Part shown: piece after piece, positions 10,447 to 23,500 of the stretch
Numbering within the stretch: the first letter of the stretch is position 1
Layout of the letters: the number at the start of each line of letters is the position of its first letter
Assembly (NCBI GenBank): GCA_017591395.1
Contig: WEDG01000370.1
Span: 124,001 to 188,000, forward strand
Direction of reading: 5' to 3'
Source of the DNA: Schistocephalus solidus
Lineage: Eukaryota; Platyhelminthes; Cestoda; Diphyllobothriidea; Diphyllobothriidae
DNA: 64,000 bases
Notes under the pieces: model-generated
Seen by the model: the letters and a program-made list of their open reading frames with translations, nothing else
The model's database searches: none
What the model was told of the DNA's origin: nothing
Program-made: the position numbers and the translations under genes

Positions 10447-12939
10447 TTATTAAACTTGGATGCTGAAACCATCGTTAATTAATAGGCTCATACACTGGGT
10501 GGCGTAGCATATGAAACATTAGCCGAAATTCTCAAATGTGATTTCGAGCAGAAGGGATTTCTTAGCTGAAGTTGCAACATTGAGTAACATGCAGAATAAT
10601 CCCATAATTATAATTTAGCTCCACTGGCTATCGGCTACTGAGTACATGTCTTTTTGAACGCCTGCAAGAACTGTGCGCCCTAAAAATACTATTTGCTAAG
10701 GGTACATTTTCATGGATGTTTACTGGCCTTGTCAGTTCAAGCAGACAAATCTTGAAACAAACAACGGAACGTTTTTCTTATGCTCGTTTTCAGTTAATTA
10801 TTACACCTTCAAATATTTTCAACGAATGGGTAAATTACAGTTTTAAACAAAATTATTCGTTGGAAAATTCTTCCGTTCCCGCAATCTCGACAAAGCACGG
10901 AACGCCATCGCGTAATACAGGGGATCAAAGTTTAAACTTCAGGAAGTTTTAATATTACTGTGTCGTAATCCCAACATTACATGTAGACCAAATCTTAACC
11001 GTAACCAGAATTTTAACACTAACCTTACACTTAATCCCATATGTAAACCTAGCCTTAAACTTAACCCTATTTTTCCTGAAAGTAAGCGCAAACCCACGTG
11101 TATTATTGGTGTTTTTTGTACCCATGTGCAGTCGGGGGGCATACAATAATCCCTAGAGAGTTTTCAAAACGACGAATAATTCTGGGTTCGACTTGCCATT
11201 GCACTTGCGTGTACGATGTCGAAGCCATAAGCTGATCACTTGTCATTCAAAGGAAATCGTAGAGCCTTATGTGCTATTAAGAAGATGCTCTGTGAATCTC
11301 ATGCCATGTTACATTGGATATGGATCGTGTCCGATACTTCAGAAGGACATTAAAACCAACAGATAAGATGTTATTTTAACACACCTTTAGCTGTTTTAAC
11401 AAAAATCTCATAAGTACAAAAATGAAGCACTAAAACTGCAATTTATTCGACTGTAATTCTTGAAGATGACGTACTTTACTGAAAAATTTGAATAAAAAAT
11501 ATTAATCCTGGGCATGCTTCTATGAAACATGTTTGGTTACACAAGGCAACTGAAAATCACTAGAAAAACCATACAATCCGTGTAGTCATTTTTGGGGAGT
11601 TTCATGTTGGCCATCGTCTAAAAATACGAGAATTAAACCACACGCAGCTTGGTTTTATCTATATATGTTGGGGTTATTTTACAGGCTACCCGATGCCAGT
11701 AATCCTTTCTGGTTGAAATCATATTTCGTAACTTCACTCAAAAGTTTGACGGAACACGCTACCCACTACGCGATTACAAGACAAACTTCCGAAAAATTAT
11801 TTAATCATACAAAAATTTGATCGCTCCCATTTTCAGAGGGTTTAAACAGAAGTAAGGATATAATCTACTGTAGAATGAGTATGAAATAAAAATATTATAG
11901 AGTTTTTCCTGAATTTGTGGTAGAAAATTCAAGTGAAAATGCTAGATTCCGAAAGAAAGATAAAAACTGAGAGATGCATCTGTTAAGTATCGGTCAATCA
12001 TTAAAATCAATGTTGAACTCGCGGCGATTTATAAATTTTGATGTGAGCATTCAAAACGTTTTTGCGCAAACCTAAAAACGCATAACGTGAATTGAAGTGA
12101 AGCTAACTTCGATGGATATGAACTTGCGAATTATCAACATGCTATTAACAGTGAGTCCCCTGCGCGTCAGTTAATTTTATCCTCTATTGTCTATAGTGAC
12201 CAGTGAACCTTACACCTCTGAATGGTATACGTTCTGTTCTAAAGATGTTTTCTTTTTTACAGCGTGATTTTTTATATTCAGCAGAAAAATGAGTGGAAAC
12301 TACGTGAAAATAAAGTATGTTTATCAAACGAATATAACGTTCCTAATTAAAAAGATTTTTAAACGAAAGCCGACCATTTACTGATAATGAATTAAGTGCG
12401 GAGTAAATGCTGTACCCACGTATATCTCATCGGCATTTAAGTTATAGTTTATGCCCAAAAGATCATAGAAGCCAGAAATTGTTCCATTAATTTTAAGACA
12501 ATACGATTAAAGAAGACTCCAACAAATCAAAATATTATTTTATACAGTCCAATTTCCATCTCTATGATGGTGAGCTACCTCCGAGTAGCCGAATTATTAT
12601 AGGCACTAATGAATCATCGATAAGCTGAGCGATCAGGTTCCGTGGCATTTTGTAGAGCTCTTTTGAATGGCCCTTCCAGTTTCCCCGTCTTTCTCAGTAA
12701 TGTTTAACTGCATATAACGTACATAAGTAAAAAAGAAGGTGGTTCGCCTACCAAAATCATCGCTTTATTAATCTGAGCTTGCAAACTCTTACTAGAGCCC
12801 GAAGCCTAATCGTCCGAAGATAACTCAATCAAGCGAGTATTCGATTCATCACCGGCATACAGAGCCCTACGCAGTCACTTCCGGCAGAGCCTCACTGGAT
12901 TTATTAGCCCCTTCCTCCTATAATTATGTAAGTTCTGCG
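10447..12939. other. Spacer, unassigned AT-rich DNA
   Basis: Present only once in the window. It contains a degenerate CTTAACC/CCTAAC-type array at about 10965-11081, followed at about 11115-11150 by a segment resembling the flanks of other telomere-like arrays (RepC). I see no exon or RNA gene in the rest. Confidence 0.6.
10965..11150 (+). repeat. RepC: degenerate telomere-like array with flank
   Basis: Loosely periodic cttaac/cctaac units, much more diverged than a real telomere. The downstream segment with gggcatacaataatccc resembles those after the arrays at 51.7 and 59.6 kb (ggccatacaatgcatcc, ggtcatacaaggcatcc). This suggests the arrays are an internal part of one dispersed repeat. Confidence 0.55.
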
Positions 12940-13345
12940 AACATTCCCATGTTAAACTTGAAAGGTGAAGTGGGCAACAAATGATTTCGGTAATTCATCA
13001 TCGGGCCGGTACAATTACAAAGGGAATGAAAGTGTGAGGCGTTAACAGGTTTTAAAAACATCTAATCGTTAATATTGATTGTTTGCACGCCGCATACATG
13101 GCGAGGTCGACGTGTAGAGGTTATTGGGACTGTGTGAAGGGCGGGAGGTAGAGTCGAGTATGGAGGGTTGAACATCACTCTCAAGTACACGGAGTGAACA
13201 ACTGTTATCAGGGGGTGGGTAGTTCGTGTGAACACCACCTGAAATGGCTGTCGGCCACGGAAAAGAGAGCGTCCGTACGAGCATCCTCTGACAGCACAGT
13301 GCTGTGTTTGTTAGCCGCATGGCCACTGCCTCGGCTGTCACGAGC
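12940..13345 (-). repeat. RepB copy A
   Basis: Minus-strand copy of a repeat of about 400 bp found four times in the spacer (others: 14470-14600 partial minus, 14747-15140 plus, 16113-16526 plus). Shared strings include atcgggccggtacaat in the tail and cgaggcagtggcc in the head. Read on the minus strand it follows the PLE RT remnant directly: the RT motif GVAMGSP runs straight into the RepB-encoded stretch CDSRGSGHVANK-like, so the RT is truncated or chimeric here. Confidence 0.8.
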
Positions 13346-14300
13346 CCTCTTTGGTGAACCCATCGCTACACCATCTATCTGCCTGTATAACTGGTCATTA
13401 CGGAGGAACTGCAAATTTTGCGTGTAGTGGGTCAGAAGTTCTCTAAGGGTTTTCATGGATCTACCTATTTGGTATTTCTAGTCTTGAATAACTTCACAGA
13501 CGTAGTCTATTGTTTCTGTTATGGGAACGTTGGTAAACAGTGATGGTACATCTAACGAGAGCATGCTCCGTCCACCAAAGTTTCTATTCTTTATAGCGTC
13601 AATAAACTCAAAGGTGTCATTCAGACTTTAAGAATATAAGTAACTTTCAGCAGCTTAAAATTTTTATCAGCCATTTCCAAGATTGGGCGCAGAGATAGCC
13701 CCTGTTTGCGTATTTTTGTAAGGCCGTACATTCTGGGTTTCCTCGTGCCTATGGCCATCAGTTTTTCAAATTCTTTGTCAGACAAAAGACCTTATTGATG
13801 GAGGTCTTTGAGGACGGTCGTCAACTGGCTCTCAACGGCCTCGGTCCGATCCTTGTTTTTCTTAGCTTTCTAGAAATTCCATGGCTTCATTAGGTTTTAG
13901 ATCGGCAGTCCGACTAAAGAGACTCTCGAATTGGATTTCTAACTCCAATTGTTTCAGCATCCGTCGTGCAATGCAAAACTTGGAGCCTAGAGATATTACC
14001 TATAAGAGAGTCTGGTCAAGGCGTAATGAAGAATAGTTGTGGACCTACCCTTCCGGATTGTTCGGAAGGGTAGTCTGCCCTTTCCTCGGTTGGATACTTT
14101 TAAGGGATTATATTTCACCTGGCCTCGATTCTTTCACTTCTGACCATTGGCACCTGGTCTTCAAATGCAAATCTTTCGAAATGTTCAAGGTGGGAGAGTA
14201 CCACAGCTACCTGACACAGGTTCAGCTGGAGTTCCTCAATTCCAGCGTTAACTGTGTCAAGGTGACCTTTTGAATGTCTTTTTAGTGTGGCTGAGAAAAA
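13346..14300 (-). pseudogene. Penelope-like element RT remnant
   Basis: Reading the minus strand downward from 14300, broken frames give PLE reverse-transcriptase signatures in order: an N-terminal part (FRTIRKGRSTTIL), then SLDVPSLFTNVPITETIDYV, which matches the SFDVxSLFTNIP catalytic motif A region, then LYRQIDGVAMGSP, the motif-B region. Stops and frameshifts separate them. The YVDD box and the GIY-YIG endonuclease are absent, because the sequence switches to RepB after GSP. PLEs are retroelements with an RT and usually a GIY-YIG endonuclease; this copy is dead. Confidence 0.8.
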
Positions 14301-14469
14301 TTTGATATGATTTCATTGTGAAGTTTTCCAGTAATGTTTTGGATATTCACCCTGATCCATACATCCCGATAAGAAATTGGCCGTAACGTTTGCCTCTGCA
14401 AGTCTAGTGTCAAACTGTAGGAATCCATTGAGTTCCTTTAACGCCGAGGGATGTTTGGACTGTTTAAAT

Positions 14470-14600
14470 TCTGTGAAAATTCCCATGTTAAAATTGAAAA
14501 TTTGAAGTCCGCAAACATGTTTTCGGTAAGTCATCATCGGGCCGGTACAATAACATGGGAAATGAAACTGCGAGGTGTTAATGGGGTTCAAAAACTTCTA
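14470..14600 (-). repeat. RepB copy B (tail only)
   Basis: Same orientation as copy A, with the shared catcatcgggccggtacaat block and flanks. The head part is missing. Confidence 0.7.
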
Positions 14601-14746
14601 ATCGTTAATAGTGATTGGAAAAGAGGGTGTGTGAAACAATACGTGCCTGATTAAGCAACGGTGAAACTAAATTAATCTCGAGTTCCATTCTCGCGCATCT
14701 AGTTGATACATATCACCCCATTGACCCCAAAGAAGCCTTTCAGGTT

Positions 14747-15140
14747 GTCTACCAGCCAAATCCTCTAAATGCCCACGCCAAGAAGTGCTTGCGACAGCCG
14801 AGGCAGTGGCCATGTGGCTAACAAACCCAGCACTGTGCTGTCAGAGGACGCTCGTACGGGCTCTCTCTCTTCCGTGGCCGACAGCCACTTCAGGTGGTGT
14901 TCACACGAACTACCCACCCCCAGATGGCAGTTGTTCACTCGGCGTACTTGAGAGTGATGTTCAACCCCCCATACTCGACTCTACCTTCCGCCCTTAACAC
15001 AGTCCTAATGAGATCTACACCCCAACCACGCCATATTAGACGTTTATGAACCCTGTCAACATCCCCATATGTTTACCTCCCGCGTGATTTTACCGACCCG
15101 ATGATTAATTACCGAAAACATATGTTTGCCAATGTGAATT
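14747..15140 (+). repeat. RepB copy C
   Basis: Starts with caggttgtctaccagccaaa and includes the head shared with copies A and D. It ends in a more diverged tail around the gatgattaattaccg block. Opposite in orientation to copies A and B. Confidence 0.8.
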
Positions 15141-16112
15141 TTTAAGTTGACTATCGGAATATTCGCAGAATATAAGCTTATCCATTTCTCGTGAAAAGAA
15201 CTTGGATTGAATGTTATCTAAATAAAACCAACACAATACTATTCCCTTTGTGTGTTACACTCATTGAATATTTTAATGGATTGGGATGGCCGAAATTAGT
15301 GCATTTTTGCGAAAAGCTCCGTAGTAATTAGGTGACTGAATTTATCCAGTTTTTGGGGGAGCTTTTAACTAACATGCCACAATATGTGGTGGGTTTCGTG
15401 TGTTGGATTTGTAAGAAGGGGGTGTTTTAGTGCTTTGTAAACTTAGCCAGTATTCGAAAGTTGGATGAGGTATGCGGTTAAATACATGCCTTGGAAGAAT
15501 AATAGACGCCCAGGAATGAAAAAAACAATAAATTATGGTGTCTTAGTTCGCAGAAAACAGAAACTGTCACTATCAGCGAACAGAAACCAACAAATAGGAA
15601 ATTTCTCTTCACATCGTAGATCAAGAGCGATTGGTAAATCCAGCAATAAAATACGACGTTTGACAACAACTGAATCGACAGGAAAGCGTAATTATGGATA
15701 ATACCTGCAAAAAGTACGCTTGTTTTATTTTTGCCTACTGCAAATTACAAAATAACTGGGTAACGGTAGGTTACGTACAACACCAAGAATGCCAGAAACT
15801 CTAGGCGCATGCTTTTATTTATGCTCGACGATGGAAACTTGAGCAATTGGTAATTTTTCTCGCAAGATCAATTATCCTTTTTAAGCCGATGTCGAAGCAA
15901 TAGGATTCTACCGAAGTCTCTACAGGTGAAACCAGAAGTGATGTCAATCCAGGGCTTTCAAGCTGCTATCTGCTGTGGCTATCATATTCTTGGAGCTTTT
16001 GTAAGAAATATGCACTATCCAACCCGTACAATTAATGAGCAGAAATAACAACCAGCAATTTTACAAAGACCGTTAAATTGATACTCACCAACGTTTTGCC
16101 AGTCAGGTTGTC
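15141..16112. other. Spacer DNA between RepB copies
   Basis: No gene recognised. At about 15761-15805 a segment beginning taacggtagg and containing gccagaaac resembles 52461-52500, suggesting a further diverged dispersed repeat. Confidence 0.5.
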
Positions 16113-16526
16113 TACCAGACACCAGCCAAATCCTTTAAATGCCCACGCCAAGAAGTGCTTGTGACAGCCGAGGCAGTGGCCACGTGGCTAACAAACACAG
16201 CACTGTGCTGTCAGAGGACGCTCGTACGGGCTCTCTCTCTTCCGTGGCCGACAGCCACTTCAGGTGGTGTTCAAACGAACTACCCACCCCCAGATGGCAG
16301 TTGTTCACTCGGCGTACTTGAGAGTGATGTTCAACCCCCCATACTCGACTCTACACGTCGACCTCGCCATGTAGGCGGCGTGCAAACAATCAATATTAAT
16401 GATTAGATGTTTCTATAACCTGTTTACGCCTCACACTTTCATTCCCTTAGTAATTGTACCGGCCCGAGTATGAATTAGCGAAAACATTTGTTTGCCGACC
16501 TCACCTTTCAATTTTAACACGGGAAT
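16113..16526 (+). repeat. RepB copy D, abutting the right arm
   Basis: The longest plus-strand RepB copy. With copy A it forms a nested inverted repeat inside the spacer. Its end coincides with the inner boundary of the right arm at 16526/16527. Confidence 0.85.
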
Positions 16527-19499
16527 GAGTATGCATTAACATTCAGTCAGAACCGCAAATCTTTTCTATGTGGACATTATGCGCGAATTTATCCAAAATG
16601 AACGAATAAAGCATGATCAATTGGAAACCGATGCCACAAGCATCAACGGAGAACTCTCATAAAAATATTGAAAGTAATATCGGCTTAATCAGAAATATGA
16701 AGTTTATGAAGAATGGTGGTAAAACCAACAACGTGGCTTAAACTCCTTTCGTAAATGTACCGGAAGCATTTCGATGCAAATAACTGAGTAACCAAGGTAG
16801 CATATGTACAACATCTAAAAGTTGTCTTTTTACTCTGCAGGAAATTAAAAAGTTTCCAGAACTATGTGTTCTATGCAGTATGACAGATAGGTAACTACCT
16901 CATGCTGCATGGTTTGTACCGAAGTGGTTTTACGATAATTTGAGCTACTGGTTTCGTTTTCGGGATGAAGTTGACTAATGCAAGGAGACGTATGCTCGAT
17001 TGCACAGACAAGAATATAACAGGCATATAAAGTTGCATACATTGACATATTACGAGGCTGGTCAGGACTTACGAAACAGAAAGTGGTTTGGCAGATGGAA
17101 GCGTGAGCGTATATATTTTCATGTATCTAAAACGGTTTCTTCCTTAAAACTTTCTCTGTAGTGTTTGGACGATTTTAAAAGACACTGATGCTTCGGATAA
17201 CTTTAAAATGTCAACGAAATCACTTCGAATGACCAAGGTGACAGTTTCTGCCGTTTGTATTCATCGACGCCAATGCGACAGATTTAAGGAGCACTTGCCT
17301 GTGTAATGAGTTTTCAGACGCTTTATTTTACTTGGGTTGTGGATTAGAGCACATTGGAAGACTCGCCTGAAAAGGAATCTAACAGCCGAATAAATTACTC
17401 TTGGTTCAGCGCAAAAACTTTTCTAATGCTTTAGTTTTAACTTACGTCTAATAGGGCATTTCGGTGACGAATCGTATGAACTTCATTAAAATACACTGTA
17501 AAGTTCTGAATAAATTAGGACATTTTGCTTGCTCATGCATGTTTATGTCTGATACTGATAATATGTCTGTTTCAAGTGAAAAACTCCCTTTTTCCGTTTA
17601 GATTGGAACGCATTCTGTTAGCCTTGCTTACTGTTAGGCACCGCCCTTCGATGAATAAGGCACCCCTGTCTTCAAATAAAAACAAAAGCACTGCTACAAA
17701 CGCAAAGGATGCTGCCTTGCCGTTTTTATATTATGCATATGCAAAAACTAGCTGAAAAAGGGTATCTTATCATAGGCGTAAAAACTACCCTGACCCCTTC
17801 ATAATGGGCTATGTTGCAGTCACATTTGGAGTGTGGCGTATTCGAAGAAACAAGGGATCTTTTGATGTAATTAATGTTCAGGGGGTCATTAAATTCACAG
17901 CTTTATAAATCTGAAAGTTTAAATAAAAATAAATAGAGAGGAAACATGGTTAACGAATTTAATTCGTTCTGGCACCGAGCTCGTCATGTGAAACGCTTAT
18001 CTTGCGGAATGAATTTACCCATTAAAAATAATGGAAATAAAATAAATGTGTTCCACACCCGAACATCATCAATATGTAATTGTATAACGTTCTTATAATA
18101 CAGGTATTTATAAATTTTTTTGACTATTTTCAGTTGTACTTTGCCTTTTGAGGAGTCGTTGCTGGCTAGAGGCAGACGATTGGGAGTTTGAGGAGGAGGA
18201 GGAGTAGAGGGGTTAGAGCGTGGAAGGAGAATTAAACTCTGAATCAGTCAGGCTGTCTTTTGCTGCTAATTTCCCGCACTGGGACTTCGCCGTGTCTCAA
18301 TATAATTTGATCGTCTTTTCTGTTCCTTTCCAAAAAACTTATTTAATGAATTTGTCATTCTCATATTAATAATTTATTCACCTTATAAGCGATTCATTTC
18401 CATATTTAACTGTGTAAATGTTTGTAACAAAGGAAATATAACTGCATCGTTATCAACGAAATAGCTTTATTATTGTTCATAGAGCGTTACAGAGGCTTTA
18501 TAACACGAATAAATCCGAGACATTGATATTGTTCAATATATTAAATCGTCCTGCGCGCTCTTATTTGCACCACTTAAACGTTTTTTAGAACAAATTTGAA
18601 GAAGATTAATATGCATGTGTGTGATTCTGATTGGTTTTCAAATAAATCTAGCCTTAACTTAGGGACGAACGTCCATGTACTCAAAACTGTATGATTGATA
18701 AATACGTTAGGATTGCATTCGTGATCTCATTTTATGCAAAATGCGTTCTTCCAGCTCACGTCCTTTCTTAGGGTAACTTATCACAAGGAGAAGACGCTAA
18801 AAAACTATATCTTATTGAAAGGGACAACTTGAATGAATAACGATGACGCTATAATTTAAAGAATTTATCCATTTAAAAAATTTCAGAAAATCGTTATGTG
18901 TGAGTACAAAGTGACTTTCTTGGCGTCAATTCATAGCAATGTTTGATTGCCATATTTAAGATTTTGGAATCATTCCGGTGAGAGTTATTTGAACTTCCTG
19001 AAGCAAGCAGATATCGTCACCCTTGAGTTTATGACCCCATTGTCAGAATTTTAAATCTCGAACTGAAAAGTATCAAACAACCATGGTAGCAAATAGCGAA
19101 GGAATGGGATTTTATATTTGAGCTATGATGACATAGCAGATTGAAGCCGGGCAGTAAAACCTATTTTCTAAGATCTCGTTGTCCTTTCCTATGTAATTTA
19201 AAGCTTAAGATGAGTTTAAGCAGTTCAAGTAAGGCAAATGCATGTAATCCATCCACCCTTTTAAACAGAATGTGAGTTCTTTTCGGAAATAAATTTTAAT
19301 AAATTGCTTTTCGAATTAATGTCCGCTTTGATGGACTCAATCCCGAATGATCCCCATACGGTGGTTTCCTATTAAATCTAAACCTCCAGAAAAATCATAC
19401 AATAAGACTTAGGGTGATCAGAAATGTTTATAGTAAAAATCGTATTTTTCAATATAAAATAGTCGTTTTCATAAAACAGCAGTTTGGCATTTGTAGTGG

Positions 19500-20512
19500 T
19501 CAGCATCCAATGGATGAAGAAGTTTCAGGCTTTAGGAGCCCTACAGCATAGTATATCCATGAACGCAGCCCTGAAATCGTCGTTTAGATAGCCATAAAAG
19601 AATGGATTCAGGCAACAGGAGCAAAGAACACAGATCAGACAGAAGGACTGAATCAGTGTTATGACCCTAGCGCTGATAGGGGAAGAGTACTCGCTCTGTG
19701 CGCCAGCCTCTGATGTTCCAGGCTCAGCCATCTCGCTGTCCCTTCCTTTGTGGAATTCACTCTCGTAGTATTTTTACCAGCGCTTTGCAAATCCGGTTCA
19801 GTATTTTGCCCCAATGGTGATAAGGGCAGCACCGAGGTGATAGGTGTAACTTGGTTGACCTTGGCCTCCCGATAATCCATCAAGATGTTTACGACATTCA
19901 GGGGTAACCAGGACAGCACAAATGCGAGGGCGACGCACGTGAGCAGAATGTTTGCACGTCGCTGGCGCCGTAATTGCAGCTGACGTCTTTGGTTCTTGCA
20001 GACATTGCACACTCCCCATGACTGTCTCGACTTGCCAGGGGGAGGCGTCGAGCAACCAGACTGATCCGCTTTACTTCAACATCATTTTCAGGTCTCTGAG
20101 CACTGACATCGTGCACCGCTGGGTCCTCAATCGGTAAGCTTGATAGTCTTGTTTGAGTGGTTGGCGTCCGCAAAGGCGCTGCTGGTGTCGATCCAAGCAG
20201 CTTGACCCTGGTTTTTGTCAACTTTTTTATGCGTGTGCATATTCGTATGTAGACGCAGGTCAGGATAAAGAAAGGCACCACATACTGCAAGATGATGGTG
20301 AAGATGCCGTAAGTGTACTTGACGTACTGCAGCTGAGGGACTGAGCTAGAGCTCTCGGTACACAGCTTGCGCTGTTTTATGGAAAAACTTGTAGTGACGG
20401 AGGAAAACGCCAGCATTGGACTGGCCATTATGAAGGCGATCAACCAAATTAATGGAAGAACAAATGTCGGCTTGTGCCAAGGACGTTTAGAGCGCAAAGG
20501 ATGTACAATCAC
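19500..20512 (-). CDS. Neuropeptide F/Y-type GPCR, exon 2 (right copy)
   Basis: Counterpart of 6432-7455 and the better-preserved copy. It begins VIVHPLRSKRPW at 20512, right after an acceptor. One open frame covers TM4 (PTFVLPLIWLIAFIMASPM), the loop-2 cysteine (KLCTES), TM5 (ILQYVVPFFILTCVYI) and a long third intracellular loop up to CAMSA. A missing base in gcaa(a)gaacc shifts the frame. TM6 (ALAFVLSWLPLNVVNILMDY) continues in another frame. A missing A in aaagg(a)agg shifts it again before TM7 (NPFFYGYLNDDF). An extra A in cctaaagcc gives an early stop at 19525 instead of the stop at 19500-19502. All three lesions sit in short purine runs and are absent from the left copy, so sequencing error is likely. 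About 65 residues separate TM6 and TM7, unusually long for this family. Confidence 0.85.
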
Positions 20513-23500
20513 CTAAAAGGTAAAACGTGGCTGCATTAAAGCATCGTTCTGCGATCCTTTGTTACAAACTGCATTGAAAATGTTTGAAGACTCCTCTTAC
20601 CCAGAAAGGAACTATTAACCTTTCTTTCCATCAAATGCAGGTGAGATTTATACATCCGAATGAAAAATCTCAGAAAATTTTAAATCATGAATTATTCCTC
20701 CATGACTCTAAAATACGATGAAAATTATAAACCCCATGTCAGGGCAAGTTTATTATTACTCTGCGTATTACGGATGGCTTTGTGCTAAGTTCTAGGAGTG
20801 GTTAGGGTTAGGTGGGTTAGCGTTAGGGTTAGGATTAGGTTTGTGCTTAGAGTTAGTGGTAATGCTAGGATGGAACGATGTGTACCCGCCAGGATTAAGT
20901 TCAGGACCACCTGCAATGAAGAAAGAAATGTTACATATGTCAAGATGAAACCAAATAACTCTACTAAGATATGGGAAGACAAAATATAGGACGCCTCTAT
21001 TTATAGTAGTTAATTGTCACCAAAAAGACAAATAACCAGGGCTTATCATATCCCGTCCAAATTTATTAAACATCTGCCCCTTTTATCTGATCTTTATAAG
21101 TTTATGATCAAAGAAACAGATACAATGGATGCTTTTTTATTCAATTTACTGGATACATTTAGTCGTTTACTGTCTCATGACTTAAGATTAAGTAAACATG
21201 AACTTAAAAGTGTACGACTAAAATAATGCACTCTCTTTAGGGACCAACTGTGTAATTAGGACATAAAACCAGAAGGTGTGAGATCTGAAATGAAAGCCTT
21301 TTTCTGGATTAGTTATTTACTTGGCTAAAAGGCTGCAGGTGATTTAGAACCCTCTAAGCCATACGTTTGTCGTAGAAAATCACCTTAATTTTAAAACTTA
21401 CACTCTACCTATCTTTAAAATCAAAATTCAGCTGCCGTTTCTATAGGGTTTGTAAGTTGCGTACTGCATACCTTTTATATAAGCTAAGGTTAGTACCACT
21501 ATTTAATACGAGAATGAAATAACATGGTACGTGAAAGATTTCAGAATTAGTAAACACTGCATAATGCAAAATAAACAGAGAGTAAACAATTTGCTTAATT
21601 CTTCATTCGGTTCTTATTTTCGCTCAACCGCAGATTCTTGGCGAAACAGATGAATATGTTTCGCTGAAGGGTGAGTTTTTGAATAGGGCACCTTAAATAG
21701 AAAATGTAAATAAAACTTAGTCTTGTGTACTATTTCATTGAAAGGTACTCTTATTTGCACAGACACTGAAAATAAATTGACAGACTGCAATCTAATGAAT
21801 GTGAACATTTGGATGTTCTTCTTGAAGATGTTTTGAAGCATGCAACGAATTATACAACCACGCCTCAGCTCCCGAGCACAAAAGGCCCGTTCGAAGAGGT
21901 GGCCCACTATCTGAAGTCACCACCGTCGACCGTTGATTTCGACGAGGTCCACCGTATGCTCCACGGAAGGGTGGTGCAGGGACGGTGAATTGTGCGTGAA
22001 TTAGATTTAAGTGATAGTAGCCTTGCGCTGCAGCTACCGCACTCTCTCCTCCTCCCCCACCTGAACCCGGTGTCAAGACAGAGTCAAGAAGACCGGAGGC
22101 GGAAGCGGACGCAGGTGGCTGGCGCGGCCGGAGCCGCCCCTGGGTGTTCCACCACACCTGGCTCGGATCCTACGGAGTGGGAGTGCCATAAAGGCCACAT
22201 TAAGAAGGAGCCATTGCAGCCAGACTCTCAGTCCGCCAGTCAGCCACTCCACACAAAACACACATCGGGCTGACCACGCGGTCCGAGTTATCCCATCAGT
22301 TGGCAACCTTCCAAGCCACGGCTTTTAGCGTATTGTGATAGTTTCAAGCGCGTCAGTTTGTTTATAGTGAGAAACTTGCGCTGAGCTGTCGACCTCACTC
22401 TCTCCCCCACTCTCACAGTCAAACCGCTGTCCGAGCCGGTCAGTTGTCTGATGCGGAAGTGGGCGCAGCTGCTGTTGACCTCGTCTACGTGTACTACGTA
22501 CACGACCTGGCCCCCCAAACACAAACACCAGGATTTCACACAACAGAGGGTTGAACGGCTTACAGCTCACATGTGTGAGATAGCCAGAGGTTACGTTAAG
22601 AAGCAGCCATCGCAGCCTGACTCTCAGACCACCATTCAACCACTCCACGCAACACACATTGGACACACTGCGAGGTCTGAGTGTAATTGTCAGTTCGCAA
22701 ACTTCCAACCGCGGCATTCAATGTTACCGCATTCTCTTCTCCTCCCCCACCTGAGCCTGGTCTCACGACACAGACAAGAATACCGGAGTTGGAAGAGGGA
22801 GAAGACCGGAGATGGAAGAGGGAGTCACCACCCACACGCTGAAGGAAGGCCACGAAGAGACGTATTGAGTTACCCCAGTATTATCATGCACTAGGCCCAT
22901 GCATCCAGATGGCAAGGCTTACATCGCCGCAAATGCCGAACGCCGCCACCACACCGTGGACCCCCAGTGAGTCAGGCAACGCGACCCACACCCAGTCACA
23001 GTCCCCCTTCCCCCCCACTCCCAGGGTATGACTGCATACATGTCTTTATGTTGTTACACACCATAAGAATGATGATGAACTCCTGTTCGAGTTTGAAAGC
23101 GCAGACCAATAAAATTTCCATCCCAGTGCTGCTACCTTTGTCTTCTTTTCGAAAATGTGATACTTTTGGTGCGTGTGAACTGCTAGGGAATTGTTTCACA
23201 GAGTCTTTCTAGGTTTCAATTTTTGCGGCATAATGTATTAAAATATTTTAAAAGTGAGTTAAATGTGCGATTAAGGTAACGTGGAAAGCTTCAAGATTTT
23301 GACCAAAATTTGCATGTCGCAGTCATTTAAAACAGCGGGCTGAATTAAGTCTAAATAACGTTGGTTTTTTTGCACCAGCCAAATACTTAATTTTTTCAAT
23401 TAAATACAAATAGGCATGGCAGTATGCTGTAAATAGCAGGTAGTTTATGCTTTGTAGGCTTTCAAGGTATTAAGGAATGGTCCTTTAGTGCAGGCCTTGT

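Noticed and set aside
14769..16406. ORFs of 60-83 codons such as those at 14769-14951 and 16139-16321
   Set aside because: They are translations of RepB copies C and D in two frames; the same sequence on the minus strand at 13208-13456 is fused to RT, so no stable protein is indicated.
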